The notes under the pieces are model-generated. The model saw only the letters and a list, made by a program, of their open reading frames with translations, did not search any database and was not told the origin of the DNA. From Aphidius gifuensis (taxonomy: Eukaryota > Arthropoda > Insecta > Hymenoptera > Braconidae), in contig NC_057788.1 in assembly GCF_014905175.1 (NCBI RefSeq), positions 10,168,001 to 10,232,000 of the forward strand: a DNA stretch of 64,000 nucleotides, read 5' to 3'. Position numbers and translations under genes: made by a program. Shown piece by piece: positions 21,518 to 33,217 of this stretch; the first letter of the stretch is position 1, and every line of letters begins with the position of its first letter.

Positions 21518-22094
21518 TTGGGAAACGCACTGTGGGCGTGGCTAATCGCTGTAAGCAGTTGGCAAAAAAAGAAACTAATGACTTCCAGTCAAGTATATCC
21601 CATTAGCATAGAATTTTATTGTTTATTAAAAAAATGTTATTAACTATTGAGCATATACTTTCATGGGCACGAAAAACGAATTCCTCACGAAATTTCCTTG
21701 AAGAAAATCGTATTATATATGCGGAACATATTACGAGTATTGGTCTAAAAATTGATTCAAGTGATGAGTATCATGTGTTTGCCACTTGATATATTATCAA
21801 AATGTGATTTTACTTTGACAGGTTGTTGTTTGTCTAACCTCAAAAATGCATAGAAACTCAGATCTCTATTTCTCCTGGAATAACTGTTGCACCCAGAAAC
21901 GTAAAGTCTTGTTTTTTTTTTTTTTTTAATCAGTTTTGGTGAAAATTTTGTACCAGACATTTCAAACTATTTGTAAAAATATTATTTGTTTAATAATTTA
22001 GCATATATACTGTGTATACCACATACGAATGACTGGAAGAGGTAGTTTCCAGAAATTTACCACCAGACGTCGTGGTGAATTGTGCGTTTCCCAA
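21518..22094 (-). mobile_element. 577-bp element with 13-bp TIRs and a THAP-like reading frame
   Basis: Perfect ends TTGGGAAACGCAC / GTGCGTTTCCCAA, flanked by TA on both sides. Block copy 1 gives the empty site (ttatctacttttat). On the minus strand 21,960-21,757 reads a 67-residue frame with LYVSGCNSYSRRN and LSFYAFLRLDKQ, resembling the start of a THAP zinc finger (C..C, hydrophobic FxxF/P region), the DNA-binding module of P-element and related transposases. The frame stops before the later Cys/His ligands, so this is a miniature derivative, not an active transposon. Confidence 0.7.
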
Positions 22095-23281
22095 TACTTT
22101 TATTTTCTTTCGGCCAATATCATTTACAAATTTCTAATTGTGGTAACCATCACGTTATTTGCCATAATTTTAGATCTTTTTCATTTATGATCACACAATA
22201 TGAAAATTTATAAAACATTATAATTTGACAGTATGTTTAGTAACACCGCACACTTGATGTAAATTTAGTTCAGTAGCAAAAAGACCTATCAATATTATTA
22301 TACCCATTATTATATTAATATTCGTCTGTTTTATTAGACATGAATGGATATGCCACAATACACAAGTGATGGCCCTACAGTGCTTACATATTACTATAAA
22401 TTTATCAGCAAGTCAACCACTAGAATCATCAGTTGGCATTATTAAATTTTTATTCAAAACAAACAAAAGTAAACAACATCGTACAAGTGAACAGGTCGTT
22501 ACATATCATGCTCTGAAAATTAAGTTATAAATTAGTTATTAAGGTTGTTTCCAAATCTCATGATCGGGCCACGTTTTGGGTTCACAGGGTGCCTTTTTAT
22601 CTATGTTAAAAAAAATATTATAGTGCTCTTTCATGCCTGAAATCTTTTCACTTCACTGATGCGTCGTAAGTAGTGTGAGTGTTGCCGGCTTATATTTAAA
22701 AGCACTAATGACCCTGAATTAGTTCCCTAAAATTATCTCAATGGATTTTTCTGTTGTTTTAATAAATAATCAATGTTATATATTTAAAAAATAATTTTAA
22801 ATATATACACATTGGATCTCTAGTGGAAATATTTCTCAGCCTTGACCACCAAACAGACAAAATCCATCAGAAACGTCAATTCAGAAATTAATCAACACGA
22901 TAGTTAATACTCCGCAAAGCCAGTGACCTCCGTGCTATAGTAACGACTCCTAATATTATTTTAAACATTCCTTACATACTGAAAATCCGCTGGTAATGAA
23001 AAAAAATAGTTAATGAAAATTTAAATAAACTATTTCTATTTCTGTTTGAAAATAAAATAAAATATTTGTTTAGTAAAAAATTAATTATATTTATTATACT
23101 CTATTCGGTAACAATGTTATATAATTTTTTTTTTTTTTTTCTGTACTCGTTTGAAATTCACAAATAATTAGCGAGTCATATTTTTTTTTGTTCATAAATA
23201 TATTGTATGAATCATTGAATTTATATGACGTAATCTTCCATGTCACTACCACACAGTAATATTTTATTTATCATTATGCCT

Positions 23282-23700
23282 TAAAAATATAGAAAAAGTA
23301 GGGATATACACACACACAGATAAATTGTCTATCTTTTTTAGATTAATTTTGTTTGTGTCGTTTTAAAAGGGAAACCGACCGATTGACGTCACAAAATACA
23401 TGTCGGTGGGTTTTTTTTTCTCGGTATCACGCGGTATTGCTTCTCCCATCTTATAAAAATTGTCTATCGACGTCAGTCAGTAGAACGGTAGAGGTGCAGA
23501 GCAGTCATTCAAACATCAGGGCCATCAGTGCTCATGAGTCATTATTTTATCATAAACTATATCGGCTGCGACTAGAAACAGACAAAACTAAAAAACAGTT
23601 AAACAAGCCAACAAGTGTTTACAGCAGCTGACTTCATTTAAACTCACAAAAGTTTTTGTTTTTAATTATTAATTGGTGAAATTTAATTAATTATACAACA
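23282..23700 (+). promoter_or_regulatory. Promoter and 5' UTR of annexin A
   Basis: Shared with the other annexin loci: ttgtttgtgtcg, gaccgattgacgtcacaaa, tcggtatcac, tcattcaaacatca, aacaagtgtttacagc, tcacaaaagtttttg, attaattatacaacaATG. The CRE at 23,384-23,391 lies 317 bp before the ATG. A TATA-like cttataaaaattg stands near 23,450. Confidence 0.65.
23384..23391. promoter_or_regulatory. CRE/ATF-type site TGACGTCA, annexin A
   Basis: A perfect palindromic consensus for CREB/ATF bZIP factors, embedded in a conserved context (gaccgat-TGACGTCA-caaaa). Confidence 0.6.
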
Positions 23701-25934
23701 ATGAACGGATACGGATACGGTCAAGTAAGATTTTTAATAATAAAAATATTTATTCCTTTATTTTTAAGTTAGAAATAAATTTAATTAAGTCATGTATTTG
23801 AAAGTATTATTTATTAAGAATATATGGTTCAGTTGAGTCAATAATAATTCAAGATGGTCGTAATATATTTCTCCAAGCAACATTGACAGCCAGGTGACAA
23901 ACTAGAAAATCCTATGGCCTTTTGTAACATTACTCCGCATAGTCAGCCACCTCTGTGCCAGTATCGACTTTTTATATTATTTTTAAATATTTCTTACATT
24001 TACATCGTTACTATTTGTGATTTATAAAAAAAATAGAATTTGATAAAAGTGTTAATTTCTCTTTTAGTCTTCAAAAAAAAAAATTAAAATAAATTAAATT
24101 AGTTTTAGTTATTAATTTTTTTTTTTTTTAATTTTCTGTTACAGGGACCACAAGGACCACCACAAGGACAAAATCCATCAGGCATGCCATATCCATACGG
24201 CAATGAATCAACACCATATCCAAATCAACCAGGGGTATATCCAGGTCAACCAACACCGTATCCAAATAATTCAGCTCCGTATCCAAATCATCAGGTAGCT
24301 CCATATCCAAATCATCAAACAACTCCATATCCTGGTCAGCAGTCAACTCCATATCCAAGTCATCAAACAGCTCCGTATCCAGGTCAACCACCACAAACAC
24401 AATCAACTCCATATGCAAATTATCCATGTGCATATCCACAACAAGCAACTTCATATCCTGGTCAAGCAATGTCACAACCACCTCAACAAGCATATCCACC
24501 TCAGGCATCTCACCAGGAATATTACGGCGGTGTTCCAAATCCAATGGCACAAACACCACCATTCCATCCACCGTATGCTCAACAATCAACAACTTGTCAA
24601 GCTAGTACATTTACAACAACCACACAAAATGTTATTAGATTAACACCAACTGTTGTACATGATCCAAATTTCAATGCTTCTAAAGATGCTGAAGTTTTAC
24701 GTAAAGCAATGAAAGGATTTGGAACAGACGAAAAAGCAATTATATCAATATTGAGTAATCGCAATAACCAACATAGACAACATATTGCAGAAAGTTTTAA
24801 AACACTTTATGGAAAAGATTTAATAAAAGATCTTAAATCTGAGATATCTGGTAAATTTGAGGATTTAATTGTTGCAATGATGACACCAATTGTTGATTAT
24901 TATGTCAAAGAAATCCATGACAGCATTTCGGGAATTGGTACAAATGAAGATGTACTTATCACCATTCTTTGCACATTGAAGAACCAGGATATCCATCAAA
25001 TATGTTCAAATTATAAAAACAAATATGGCAAATCATTGGAGAGTGATATACGTGGTGATACATCAGGCCATTTTGAGAGATTAATGGTATCATTGTGTAA
25101 TGGTCAACGTGATGAGAGTGGACATACTGATATAAATGCTGCAAGATCTGATGCAACAAGACTTTACAGTGCTGGAGTTGGTTGCTTGGGAACAGATGAG
25201 TCTGAATTCAACTCTATTCTTGCTCAACGAAATGTACACCAGTTGAGATTAGTTTTCCAAGAATACTCTAAACTATCTGGCCATGATATATCAACTGCAA
25301 TTGATCGTGAATTTTCTGGGCATATTAGAAAAGCCCTTCTTACAATTGGTAAGTTTTTGAAAAAAAATTTTTTTTTAATATTTTTTACTGTTATTGATAA
25401 TTCAAACATTTGCTGTTGCTTATCTCTATATGAGTCATGCTCAACTCTGCTTTTATTTTATAATATAAATGTTATCTTTGTTTTGTCATTAACAAAAATA
25501 TGATGTTATTATATTATCACTGTTATTATTATTTTTAAATTGAGTGATTAATAATTTAATTTTAAATCTGATGATAATAATAATATTTTTTCTTTATGAT
25601 TTCAGTGGAATGTGTCCAAAATAGTGATTTGTATTTCGCTGAGCAATTAAACAAGTCTATGTCTGGAATAGGAACAGAAGACCAGAAATTAATTTTCATC
25701 TGTATTACACGTTCTGAAGTTGACATGGGAGATATTAAAAAAGCCTTTCATCAAAAATATGGAAAAACTCTTGAAAAACGCATATCAGTGAGTAGCAATT
25801 TATTAATTGTAAAAAAAAAATCATCTTTCACACCACGACCAGTAATAATGTTATTAATTTTTTCTTTATTTGTTTGATTACAGGAGGATACATCTGGTCA
25901 TTACTCAAAATGTCTTATCGAGCTCATTAGCTAA
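23701..25934 (+). CDS. Annexin A (A7/A11/B11 type), intact
   Basis: Exons 23,701-23,724 (MNGYGYGQ), 24,145-25,348, 25,606-25,787 and 25,884-25,934; 486 residues. Residues ~9-145 form a Pro-Tyr-rich tail with many PYP-x-x repeats (PYPNQPGVYPGQ, PYPNHQTTPYPGQ), as in the self-associating tails of annexins A7 and A11. Four annexin repeats follow from TPTVVHDPNFN. Each keeps a type II calcium site, a GxGT loop with the acidic cap 39 residues on: MKGFGT/SEISG, ISGIGT/GDTSG, GCLGT/REFSG, MSGIGT/EDTSG. The protein should bind acidic membranes in a calcium-dependent way from the cytosol. It ends CLIELIS, shorter than B and C (which add LNPRNY). Splice sites are all GT-AG. This is probably the founder-like copy. 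Confidence 0.93.
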
Positions 25935-26180
25935 ACACTTGAAATCATCAAATATATATTCACTAAAATCTATATGTAAAATTATCTTATTAATTTTTAA
26001 TTTTCCAAATAAAATAAAAACACATAAATAATAAATTTGAAGTCTATAACAAATATATGTTCAAGAAAATTGATGTTGTTCAAAACTAATCTTCCTGCTG
26101 ATAGATGATCAATACTTTTCTTAAATAAACATATTTTTGTATGACCAAAAATAAATGTTTGAAGTTACATGTTTTATTCA
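25935..26180. other. 3' flank of annexin A
   Basis: AATAAA-like signals stand near 26,010-26,035. The sequence parallels 11,882-12,130. Confidence 0.5.
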
Positions 26181-26960
26181 TTTATCAGTATTGTTTACCT
26201 GAATTTCTTCTCCAATCTTTTTAATTTATAATTGTGCATTTAAACTCACAGAAGTATTCACTTTTGATTGCAAATTGGTGGAGCTTAATTGATTATACAT
26301 CATCATTACTGACCTACAGTCAAGTAAGATTTTTAACAATAAAAATATCTATACTTCTAATTTCTTCTATGTGTTATAAAGAAAATTTATATATTTGAAA
26401 ATTATTATAAAATTTAATCATATAGATATTTATTTTTCTTTCGATATTTTTAATGTTTAAAAATTAATTTTAAATCAAATGGTATACTTTTATTGACAAA
26501 ATTCATCAGGCATGCCATATCCAGAAAAGTTTTTTTTATTCGATAAAAATCATATTTGTTTTGAATCTGTTTTTACTAACGATTGTAAAAAAAAAAAAAT
26601 ACAAAAAAAAAAGTTTTTTTTTTATTTATTTACCTATCAACAAAATCTGCGAGTGATAAAAAATAACAGTTTACTCAAATTCGAATAGAATATTTTTTAT
26701 TTTTGTTTAAGATTGAAAAAAAATTTTTATTTAATGGAGAGTCGATTATATTTGATATACTCTTTTCGGTCACTATGTTACATGATTTAAAAATTGTCTC
26801 AAAGAGCTTGAACCCTAGAAATTATAAAACATCTTCACTGAAATCAATATGTAGAAATATTTTATTCGTTTTTAATTTTGTGAATGAAATAAAATAAAAT
26901 TAATAAATATGAGTTTTTTAATTCAAAAAAAAATGTTAGATAAAATTGATGTTGTCTAAA
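26181..26960 (+). pseudogene. Annexin relic (traces of 5' UTR, exon 2 start and last exon)
   Basis: At 26,240-26,340 an annexin 5' UTR and exon 1 donor are recognisable (gcaaattggtggagcttaat, tacatcat, cagtcaagtaagattttt), but the ATG-AAC-GGA is lost. At about 26,500-26,527 a scrap of exon 2 remains (caaaattcatcaggcatgcc, i.e. NPSGMPYP). At 26,790-26,830 a scrap of the last exon (ttgtctcaaagagcttgaac, ...CCTAGAAATTAT) is followed by the annexin 3' flank. Everything between is gone. Confidence 0.65.
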
Positions 26961-27167
26961 CCAAATAATTCTGTGTGTACAAGGAATATGTAAACAAAAA
27001 AATTATATTATTATTTATATATTATATACTTAAAGCTACATCTTAATTTTTTATCGACACAGTAAAAATTGTCAGTCTGAAATTTACTGTACATGTACGG
27101 GGAGAACTTGTCCAAGTACATGTACACTAACTCGTTTTCTTGTACATAGTACAATAAAATCATTTAT

Positions 27168-27266
27168 GAGACTAAGGACAGTGGGAATAACGTGTGAATT
27201 TCCAAAGCGTAGTAGAGGTAGTGCGTACTTGGAAATTCACACATTATTCTTACTGTCTTTAGTGTG
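27168..27266. other. Hairpin H2 (block copy 3)
   Basis: Arms GACTAAGGACAGTGGGAATA and its partner. Here the stem extends further than in copies 1-2, because gtgtgaatttccaa occurs on both arms: about 45 paired positions in all. Extended pairing in the most diverged copy is worth noting. Confidence 0.55.
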
Positions 27267-27339
27267 AAAAACCCTCAAATAATACGTGAATTATCTTTGA
27301 TTTATAACCAATATTTTTTTTTAAAGCACAGTTTTTGCC

Positions 27340-27530
27340 CTCCATCTATGTTTCACGGTATCTGAAATTATCATCAACAAATGTCGAAATAATTTTACAT
27401 TATAAATTCAGAAGTACCAGATTAAAATATTGATAGTCCAATACGCTAGTACCTTTACGGACAACATCAGTATCATCAGTATTAACAACAATATTACGAT
27501 CAAGATCATCAATGAAATCGAAAGTTACTC
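27340..27530 (-). pseudogene. Exon-like piece of the unrecognised gene (block copy 3)
   Basis: The minus strand reads VTFDFIDDLDRNIVVNTDD, TDVVRKGTSVLD, QYFNLVLL and then a stop, matching copies 1 and 2 with substitutions. Confidence 0.35.
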
Positions 27531-27775
27531 TGGTGGAAATATTTCTCCGACTTTTTCATACTTTTTCGATAACTTTTCTCCGTCGTTTCTCCACTATTCT
27601 CACCTTCTCTTTAAAAGACCCAGAAGTTTATTCTATTACCCATAATACTATTATTTAAAATATATTTTTTGTATTTTATTTTAGTTTTGTAATTTATATC
27701 TCTTTTTGTTTCTTTATCAACCATAAAAGTAATTCAAGTAGACAACTTTTGTGTGTAGATAGACAGGAAAAATTC

Positions 27776-27830
27776 ATAATAATAATAATAATTCATAATA
27801 ATAATAATAATTCATAATAATAATTACTCA
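27776..27830. repeat. AAT microsatellite
   Basis: Imperfect (aat)n with ttc interruptions (aataataataataattcata repeated three times). Confidence 0.85.
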
Positions 27831-27915
27831 TGATAACAATAAAATGCTCGCTTATATTTTAAGCAAAACATTCAATATAGTTTTACTGCATAGATTCATT
27901 TTGCATAATAAAAAA

Positions 27916-27972
27916 AGATAATATTGTTATCCAAGAATTATCAGTAGTAACTCTTGGATAACAATATTATCT
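27916..27972. other. Hairpin H3 (block copy 3), perfect 21-bp arms
   Basis: TAATATTGTTATCCAAGA and TCTTGGATAACAATATTA are exact complements within 21-bp arms, separated by a 15-nt loop (attatcagtagtaac). Confidence 0.6.
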
Positions 27973-28425
27973 CCTTTCATTTCTTTTGGAAAATATCATT
28001 ACAAATTTACAATTGTGGTAGCAATCACCTTATTTGCCATAATTTTAAATTATTTTCATTTATGATTCAACAATATGACAATTCATAAAGCATGATCATT
28101 CAAGAGTGTGCTTGCTAATACAGCACATTTGATCTCATTTCAGCTCAGAAGCAAAAAGGCCTATAGTAACATTGATAGGTCTATGTACTTAGGCTTTTAT
28201 ATAGAAACAATAATATTCGTTATTTATTATTTATTCAACCCGAACAGGTGTGTGTGGCGTGAGAAAATACACAAGTGATGGCCCTACAGTGTTTACATAC
28301 TTGCATAAATTTAGAAAGCCAGCTTTTTTTTTTTTTGATACGAAATTACTCTACGTGGCGGTCCAAAACCTATAAAATATATACTTAAAAACCCTGGAAT
28401 TTCCGCGATAGATTTTTTTTTTTGT

Positions 28426-30240
28426 TCACATGTTTTCAATTTTATTTTAAAAACGAAACTAAATGCCCGTTTGAGTAGTCGTGTTTATTATGATATTAAA
28501 TTTAATTATTTAAAAATGATATAGTTGTTGAAAAAATTATATGTGAATTAGCAAAAAAAAATATATGGGGTTGAACGGAAAACAACCATAGATGCAAAAA
28601 TAAATCAATTTAAATATCAATAATTTGCAAAAGCATCAGTTATAAATAATATTGAATTTTATTAATTTATTGTTTAAATAATATTTAAGTTTTAACAAAT
28701 GATTAAAATATTGTTATTAAAAAATGATTTATTTTATTTTCAAAGCTATTTTTAATATTATACAGATAACAAAAAAATAAAAAATAACCGATAAGGTGTT
28801 TAGTTCAAAGTCGAAATAGAAAGCCCGGGGCTAATGATAAGTCAAAATGCGTCAGAGCATATAGAAAACGTTATCGCATTAAATAAAAAAATTTTTAAAA
28901 AAATATGATAAACAAATAACACTTATGACAATTTCAAAACTATTTTCCATACATATTGATAATATGAATATTTTTATGAAATTCCATATACCCAATTCAT
29001 ATATATTCTATATATTTTACATTTATATATTATTTAAATATTTTTATATATATTTTTTTTATATTTATATATATTTTGTATATTTTTGATATATTTTTTA
29101 TTTATACATTTAAACTTATAAATTTTTTTTTTTAACTTAATTTTTTTTTTTTTTTGATTTTTATAAATAAAAACAAGTGTAAAATTAACAAAAACATATA
29201 ATAATGAATTAATTTTATAAATAAAAAACAAAAGATTATAAAAATTTTTAAAAATTGACGCAGTAAAATGAATAATTAAAAAGTTTGTTTATTTGGAGCT
29301 AGCAACGGTGTCACTTTCTATCCATTATAAACAAATGAAATACTTAAAGTGTCAAATATACTATAAAATATATATAGAATATATGCTATGGAAAATCTAC
29401 GTCCAAATCCATACATATTCTATATATATTCCATATATATTTTATACATATTTTTTCCACTTGGGTTATCGCATTAAATAAAAAAATTTTTAAAAAAATA
29501 TGATAAACAAATAACACTTATGACAATTTCAAAACTATTTTACGTGTCGATATTGATAATGGATGAATCATTCGTTTTGAAAATATTCCACCCATATACC
29601 CAATGACTATTATATTTTTTACAATATATAATAATATTCAAACCAACAAAAACATTGACATGAATTTTTTTTTTTTTTTAATTAATTAATTTTTTCCTCT
29701 TCTTGATTATTTATATAAAAAAATTAATCCTCGATTTAGATTTTAATTATTTTGTTTATAAGTAAATGAACATATGACTTATTTGTTGTTTGTTGAACAA
29801 ATATTATCTATAAATAAACAACATTGTAAAATTAACAATAAGCTATTAATAATAACAAATTTTTTATTATTTTAAATTAACAAAAAAATTATATATTTAT
29901 AATTTTTAATAAGTTGACTAAGCAGTTTTATCAAACGTAAAATAGTGTGTGTTAGCCAACTATGCCAATCACGAATAAAAAGCGACACTTGAAATCAGTC
30001 AACGGACGATTGTCCTTTTTATAATAAAAATAATATTCATAATATAATAATATATTAGAATGTAATTATGATATATAAATGATATACTAAATCTTTGGTG
30101 GAAATATTTCGAAGCCTTTCCTTCGCTTTTTTTCTCTTTTTTGCTACATTTTTTCACAGTTGACCACGATTTATCTAGCATTTTCAAAAGTAAATGACCC
30201 TCGAGTAATGAGTGACCCTCGTGAAAAGAATATGGCATTT
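28426..30240. other. Very AT-rich intergenic with a diverged tandem repeat
   Basis: No gene is seen. A 77-bp segment at 28,870-28,946 recurs at 29,465-29,541 (gttatcgcattaaataaaaa ... caatttcaaaactatttt), followed in both by atattgataat and atacccaat. A ~595-bp tandem duplication or an insertion flanked by repeats would explain this. The interval is dominated by tatata and poly-T. Near 30,097 stands another GGTGGAAATATTTC core. Confidence 0.55.
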
Positions 30241-30599
30241 TATAAAATTTATATGACATATATTTATAGTCTCAACAATTGCAACGAGTATAACCATTGA
30301 TCAAAAAATTTTATACTCAAACTTCATTAGACGCAACAAAACACTTACATCAAGCTCTTATTATAACGAGCAAAATCAGCTTCATCAAAAAATTTGAATC
30401 AGTCCGATTAATTCAAAGTGCATATACAAAGACAACCTGGTGCATATCGATCACAAAGAAATTCATACTTTGGTGTTCATTAAATCATTGTTTTTAAAAA
30501 AACGACGAAGTCGATGAAAATTGAAGACATATACTTGAGTCTTCAAGGTAATAGTACAAAATTTAGTTTTGAGTCTAAGTAAAAATATTAATTAATGAA

Positions 30600-31179
30600 A
30601 AATCAATTATATTTGATACATTTTTTTCGGTAACAATGTTATATAATTTTTTTTTCTATCGTCAGTTGTTATTAATAATCACAGATAATTACATAGTCAT
30701 ATTATTTTTGTGTATATATTGTATGAATCATCGAGATTATATATGACCTAAAACTTCTACGTCATTACCTCACGGTGATATTTTCTTGATCATTATTGTT
30801 TTCCTATCTTCTAGAAATTTTATTGTTTGTGTCGTTAAGAAAAATAAGGAAACGGACCGATTGACGTCACAAATGAATGTGGTGGTGGTTTTTTTTTCTT
30901 GGTATCACTCAGTATATTCTCTCCCACTGTCTTAATTTGTAATGTTGCGTTTCGTTTGTCCACGTTGTCGGTAACACAGTAAAAGCGTACAAGTGGAGAA
31001 CAGCCAATCGACCACGAGGACCATCAGTGCTCATTACTCACGAGACTGTGACTTGGAATAGTCAAAATTAAAAAATCCTTGAACAAGTTAACAAGTGTTT
31101 ATAGCTTGCTTCATTTAAACTCACAAAAGTTTTTACTCTTAGTTATAAATTGGTAAAATTTAATTAATTGTACATCAAT
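30600..31179 (+). promoter_or_regulatory. Promoter and 5' UTR of annexin B
   Basis: Parallels 23,090-23,700 (attatatttgatacattttt, cattacctcacggtgatatt, gaccgattgacgtcac, tggtatcactcagtatat, aacaagtgtttatagc, ttaattgtacatcaatATG). The CRE at 30,862-30,869 lies 318 bp before the ATG, almost the same distance as in A. Confidence 0.65.
30862..30869. promoter_or_regulatory. CRE/ATF-type site, annexin B
   Basis: TGACGTCA in the same conserved context (ggaccgat-TGACGTCA-caaat). Confidence 0.6.
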
Positions 31180-33217
31180 ATGAACGGATACGGATATATA
31201 ATTCAAGTAAGATTTTAAAAAATGAACTAATCTATTCTTTTAATTTTACATGATTTCTTTTTGTAAAAGAAAAAAATTATATATTTAAAAATAAATATAG
31301 AATTTAACGAGTGATTTTTATTCCTCTTAATATATTTTTAATGTTTTAAAAAATGATTTTGAATAAATTTAATTATTTTTACTCATTAATTTTTTTTTAA
31401 TTATTTGAATACAGTGTCCACAAGGGCCATCAGGCATGCCGTATCCAAATCAGCCAGGAGTGTATCCACATTTAACAGTACCATATCCCGCTCAACCAAC
31501 ACCGTATCCACATAATTTAAATCCGTATCTAAGTCATCAGGCAGCTTCATATCCAAGTCATCAGACGGCTCCATATCCAAGCTATCAGACAACTTCCTAT
31601 CCAAGTCATCAGACAGCTCCATATCCAAGTCAAACACTACAAGCTCAATCAAGTTATCCAGGGGCATATCCACAACAAGCAACCTCATATCCTGGTCAAG
31701 CAATGTCACAACCACTTCAGCAAACATCAATCAGATATCAACAAGCATATCAACCTCAGGCATCTTACCAAGAACATTTTAGTGCTAGTGCAAATCCAAT
31801 GGCACAACCACCACCATTCAATCCAATGTATACAGTACAGCCAACAGCACCACCAGCATGTTCACAATCAAACGGTGAATACAATTATGCTCCACCAACA
31901 AATTATCATACTTCTTGTCAAGCTGCTCCATTAACAACAAACACACAAATTGTTCTTAAATTAACACCAACTGTTTTACATAATCCAAATTTCAATGCTT
32001 GTCATGATGCTGAGGTTTTACGAAAAGCAATGAAAGGCTTTGGAACAGATGAAGAAGCTATTATATCAATATTGAGTAATCGCAATAACCAACACAGACA
32101 ACATATTGCAAATAGTTTTAAAGCACTATATGGAAAAGATTTAATAAAAGATCTTAAATCTGAGCTGAGTGGTAGATTTGAGGATTTGATTGTTGCAATG
32201 ATGACACCAATTATTGATTATTATGTCAAAGAAATTCATGACAGCATGTCGGGAATTGGTACAGATGAAGATGTACTTATCACCATTCTTTGCACATTGA
32301 GAAATCAGGACATCCATCAAATATGTGCAAGATATAAAAACAAATATGGGAAATCGTTGGAGAGTGATATACGTGGTGATACATCAGGATACTTTGAGAG
32401 ACTATTGGTATCATTGTCTACTGGTCAACGTGATGAAAGTGTACATACTGATTTAAATTCTGCAAGATTTGATGCAACAAGACTTTACAATGCTGGAGTT
32501 GGTCGCTTGGGAACAGATGAGTCCGAATTCAACTCTATTCTTGCTCAACGAAATGTACACCAATTGAGATTAATTTTTCATGAATACTCTAAACTCTGTG
32601 GCCATGATATATCAACTGCAATTGATCGCGAATTTTCTGGGCATATTAAAAAAGCCCTCCTTACGATTGGTAAGATTTTATAAACTATTACATCATTTTT
32701 TTTTTTATCTATGAGTAATTCTGAACACGTTTTTTACATTTATTTTTTTTTAAGTTATTATACTTGTTTTGTCATTGACAAAATTATGATAACAGAATTA
32801 TCATTTTTACTGTGTTCATTATTTTAAAATTAAATTTCGATGATAATTACAAAATTTTTCTTCATCATTTCAGTAAAATGTGTCAAAAATAGTGCTTTGT
32901 ATTTTGCTGAACAATTAAACAAGTCTATGTCTGGAATAGGAACAAACGACCAGAAACTAATTTTCATCTGTGTTACACGTTCTGAAGTTGACATGGGAGA
33001 TATTAAAATAGCCTTTCATCAAAAATATGGAAAAACTCTTGAAAAACGCATATCAGTAAGTTGCAATTTATTGATAAAAAAATATATCGTGATTTACATC
33101 ACTACCAGCAATAATGTTATTAATTTTTCTTTATTTGTTTGATTTCAGGAGGATACATCTGGTGATTACAAAAAATGTCTCATACAGCTCATCAGCCTGA
33201 ACCCTAGAAATTATTAA
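31180..33217 (+). CDS. Annexin B (A7/A11/B11 type), intact
   Basis: Exons 31,180-31,206 (MNGYGYIIQ), 31,415-32,669, 32,874-33,055 and 33,149-33,217; 510 residues. The N-terminal tail (~175 residues) carries PYPSHQTAPYPS-type repeats and then PTAPPACSQSN and APPTNYHTS, longer than in A. All four repeats keep type II calcium loops and caps: MKGFGT/SELSG, MSGIGT/GDTSG, GRLGT/REFSG, MSGIGT/EDTSG. The last exon extends past that of A to CLIQLISLNPRNY and stops. It should be a calcium-dependent membrane binder like A. It neighbours C at 1.6 kb, head to tail. Confidence 0.93.

Larger units (their letters stand above)
19779..23281. repeat. Segmental block, copy 2
   Basis: Colinear with 8,247-11,098 at high identity. 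It carries H1, H2, H3 and the exon-like minus-strand pieces, plus a 577-bp inserted element. Its right end runs directly into the promoter of annexin A, whereas in copy 1 the same end meets a truncated annexin; block and annexin therefore duplicated together. Confidence 0.8.
27165..28425. repeat. Segmental block, copy 3 (partial)
   Basis: Begins at H2 and runs through the exon-like minus-strand piece, the GGTGGAAATATTTC core (27,532), H3 and the tatagtaacattgatagg region to about 28,425. H1 and the left part are absent. It diverges more from copies 1 and 2 than those do from each other. Confidence 0.7.

Noticed and set aside
24128..24592. Long minus-strand open frame over the annexin A tail (Leu/Asp/Met-rich)
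   Set aside because: It is the complement of the Pro-Tyr repeat codons; similar frames mirror the tails of B, C, D and D' for the same reason. No independent support.
29034..29231. Lysine/isoleucine-rich frame
   Set aside because: Low-complexity tatata and poly-A sequence; no coding signal.
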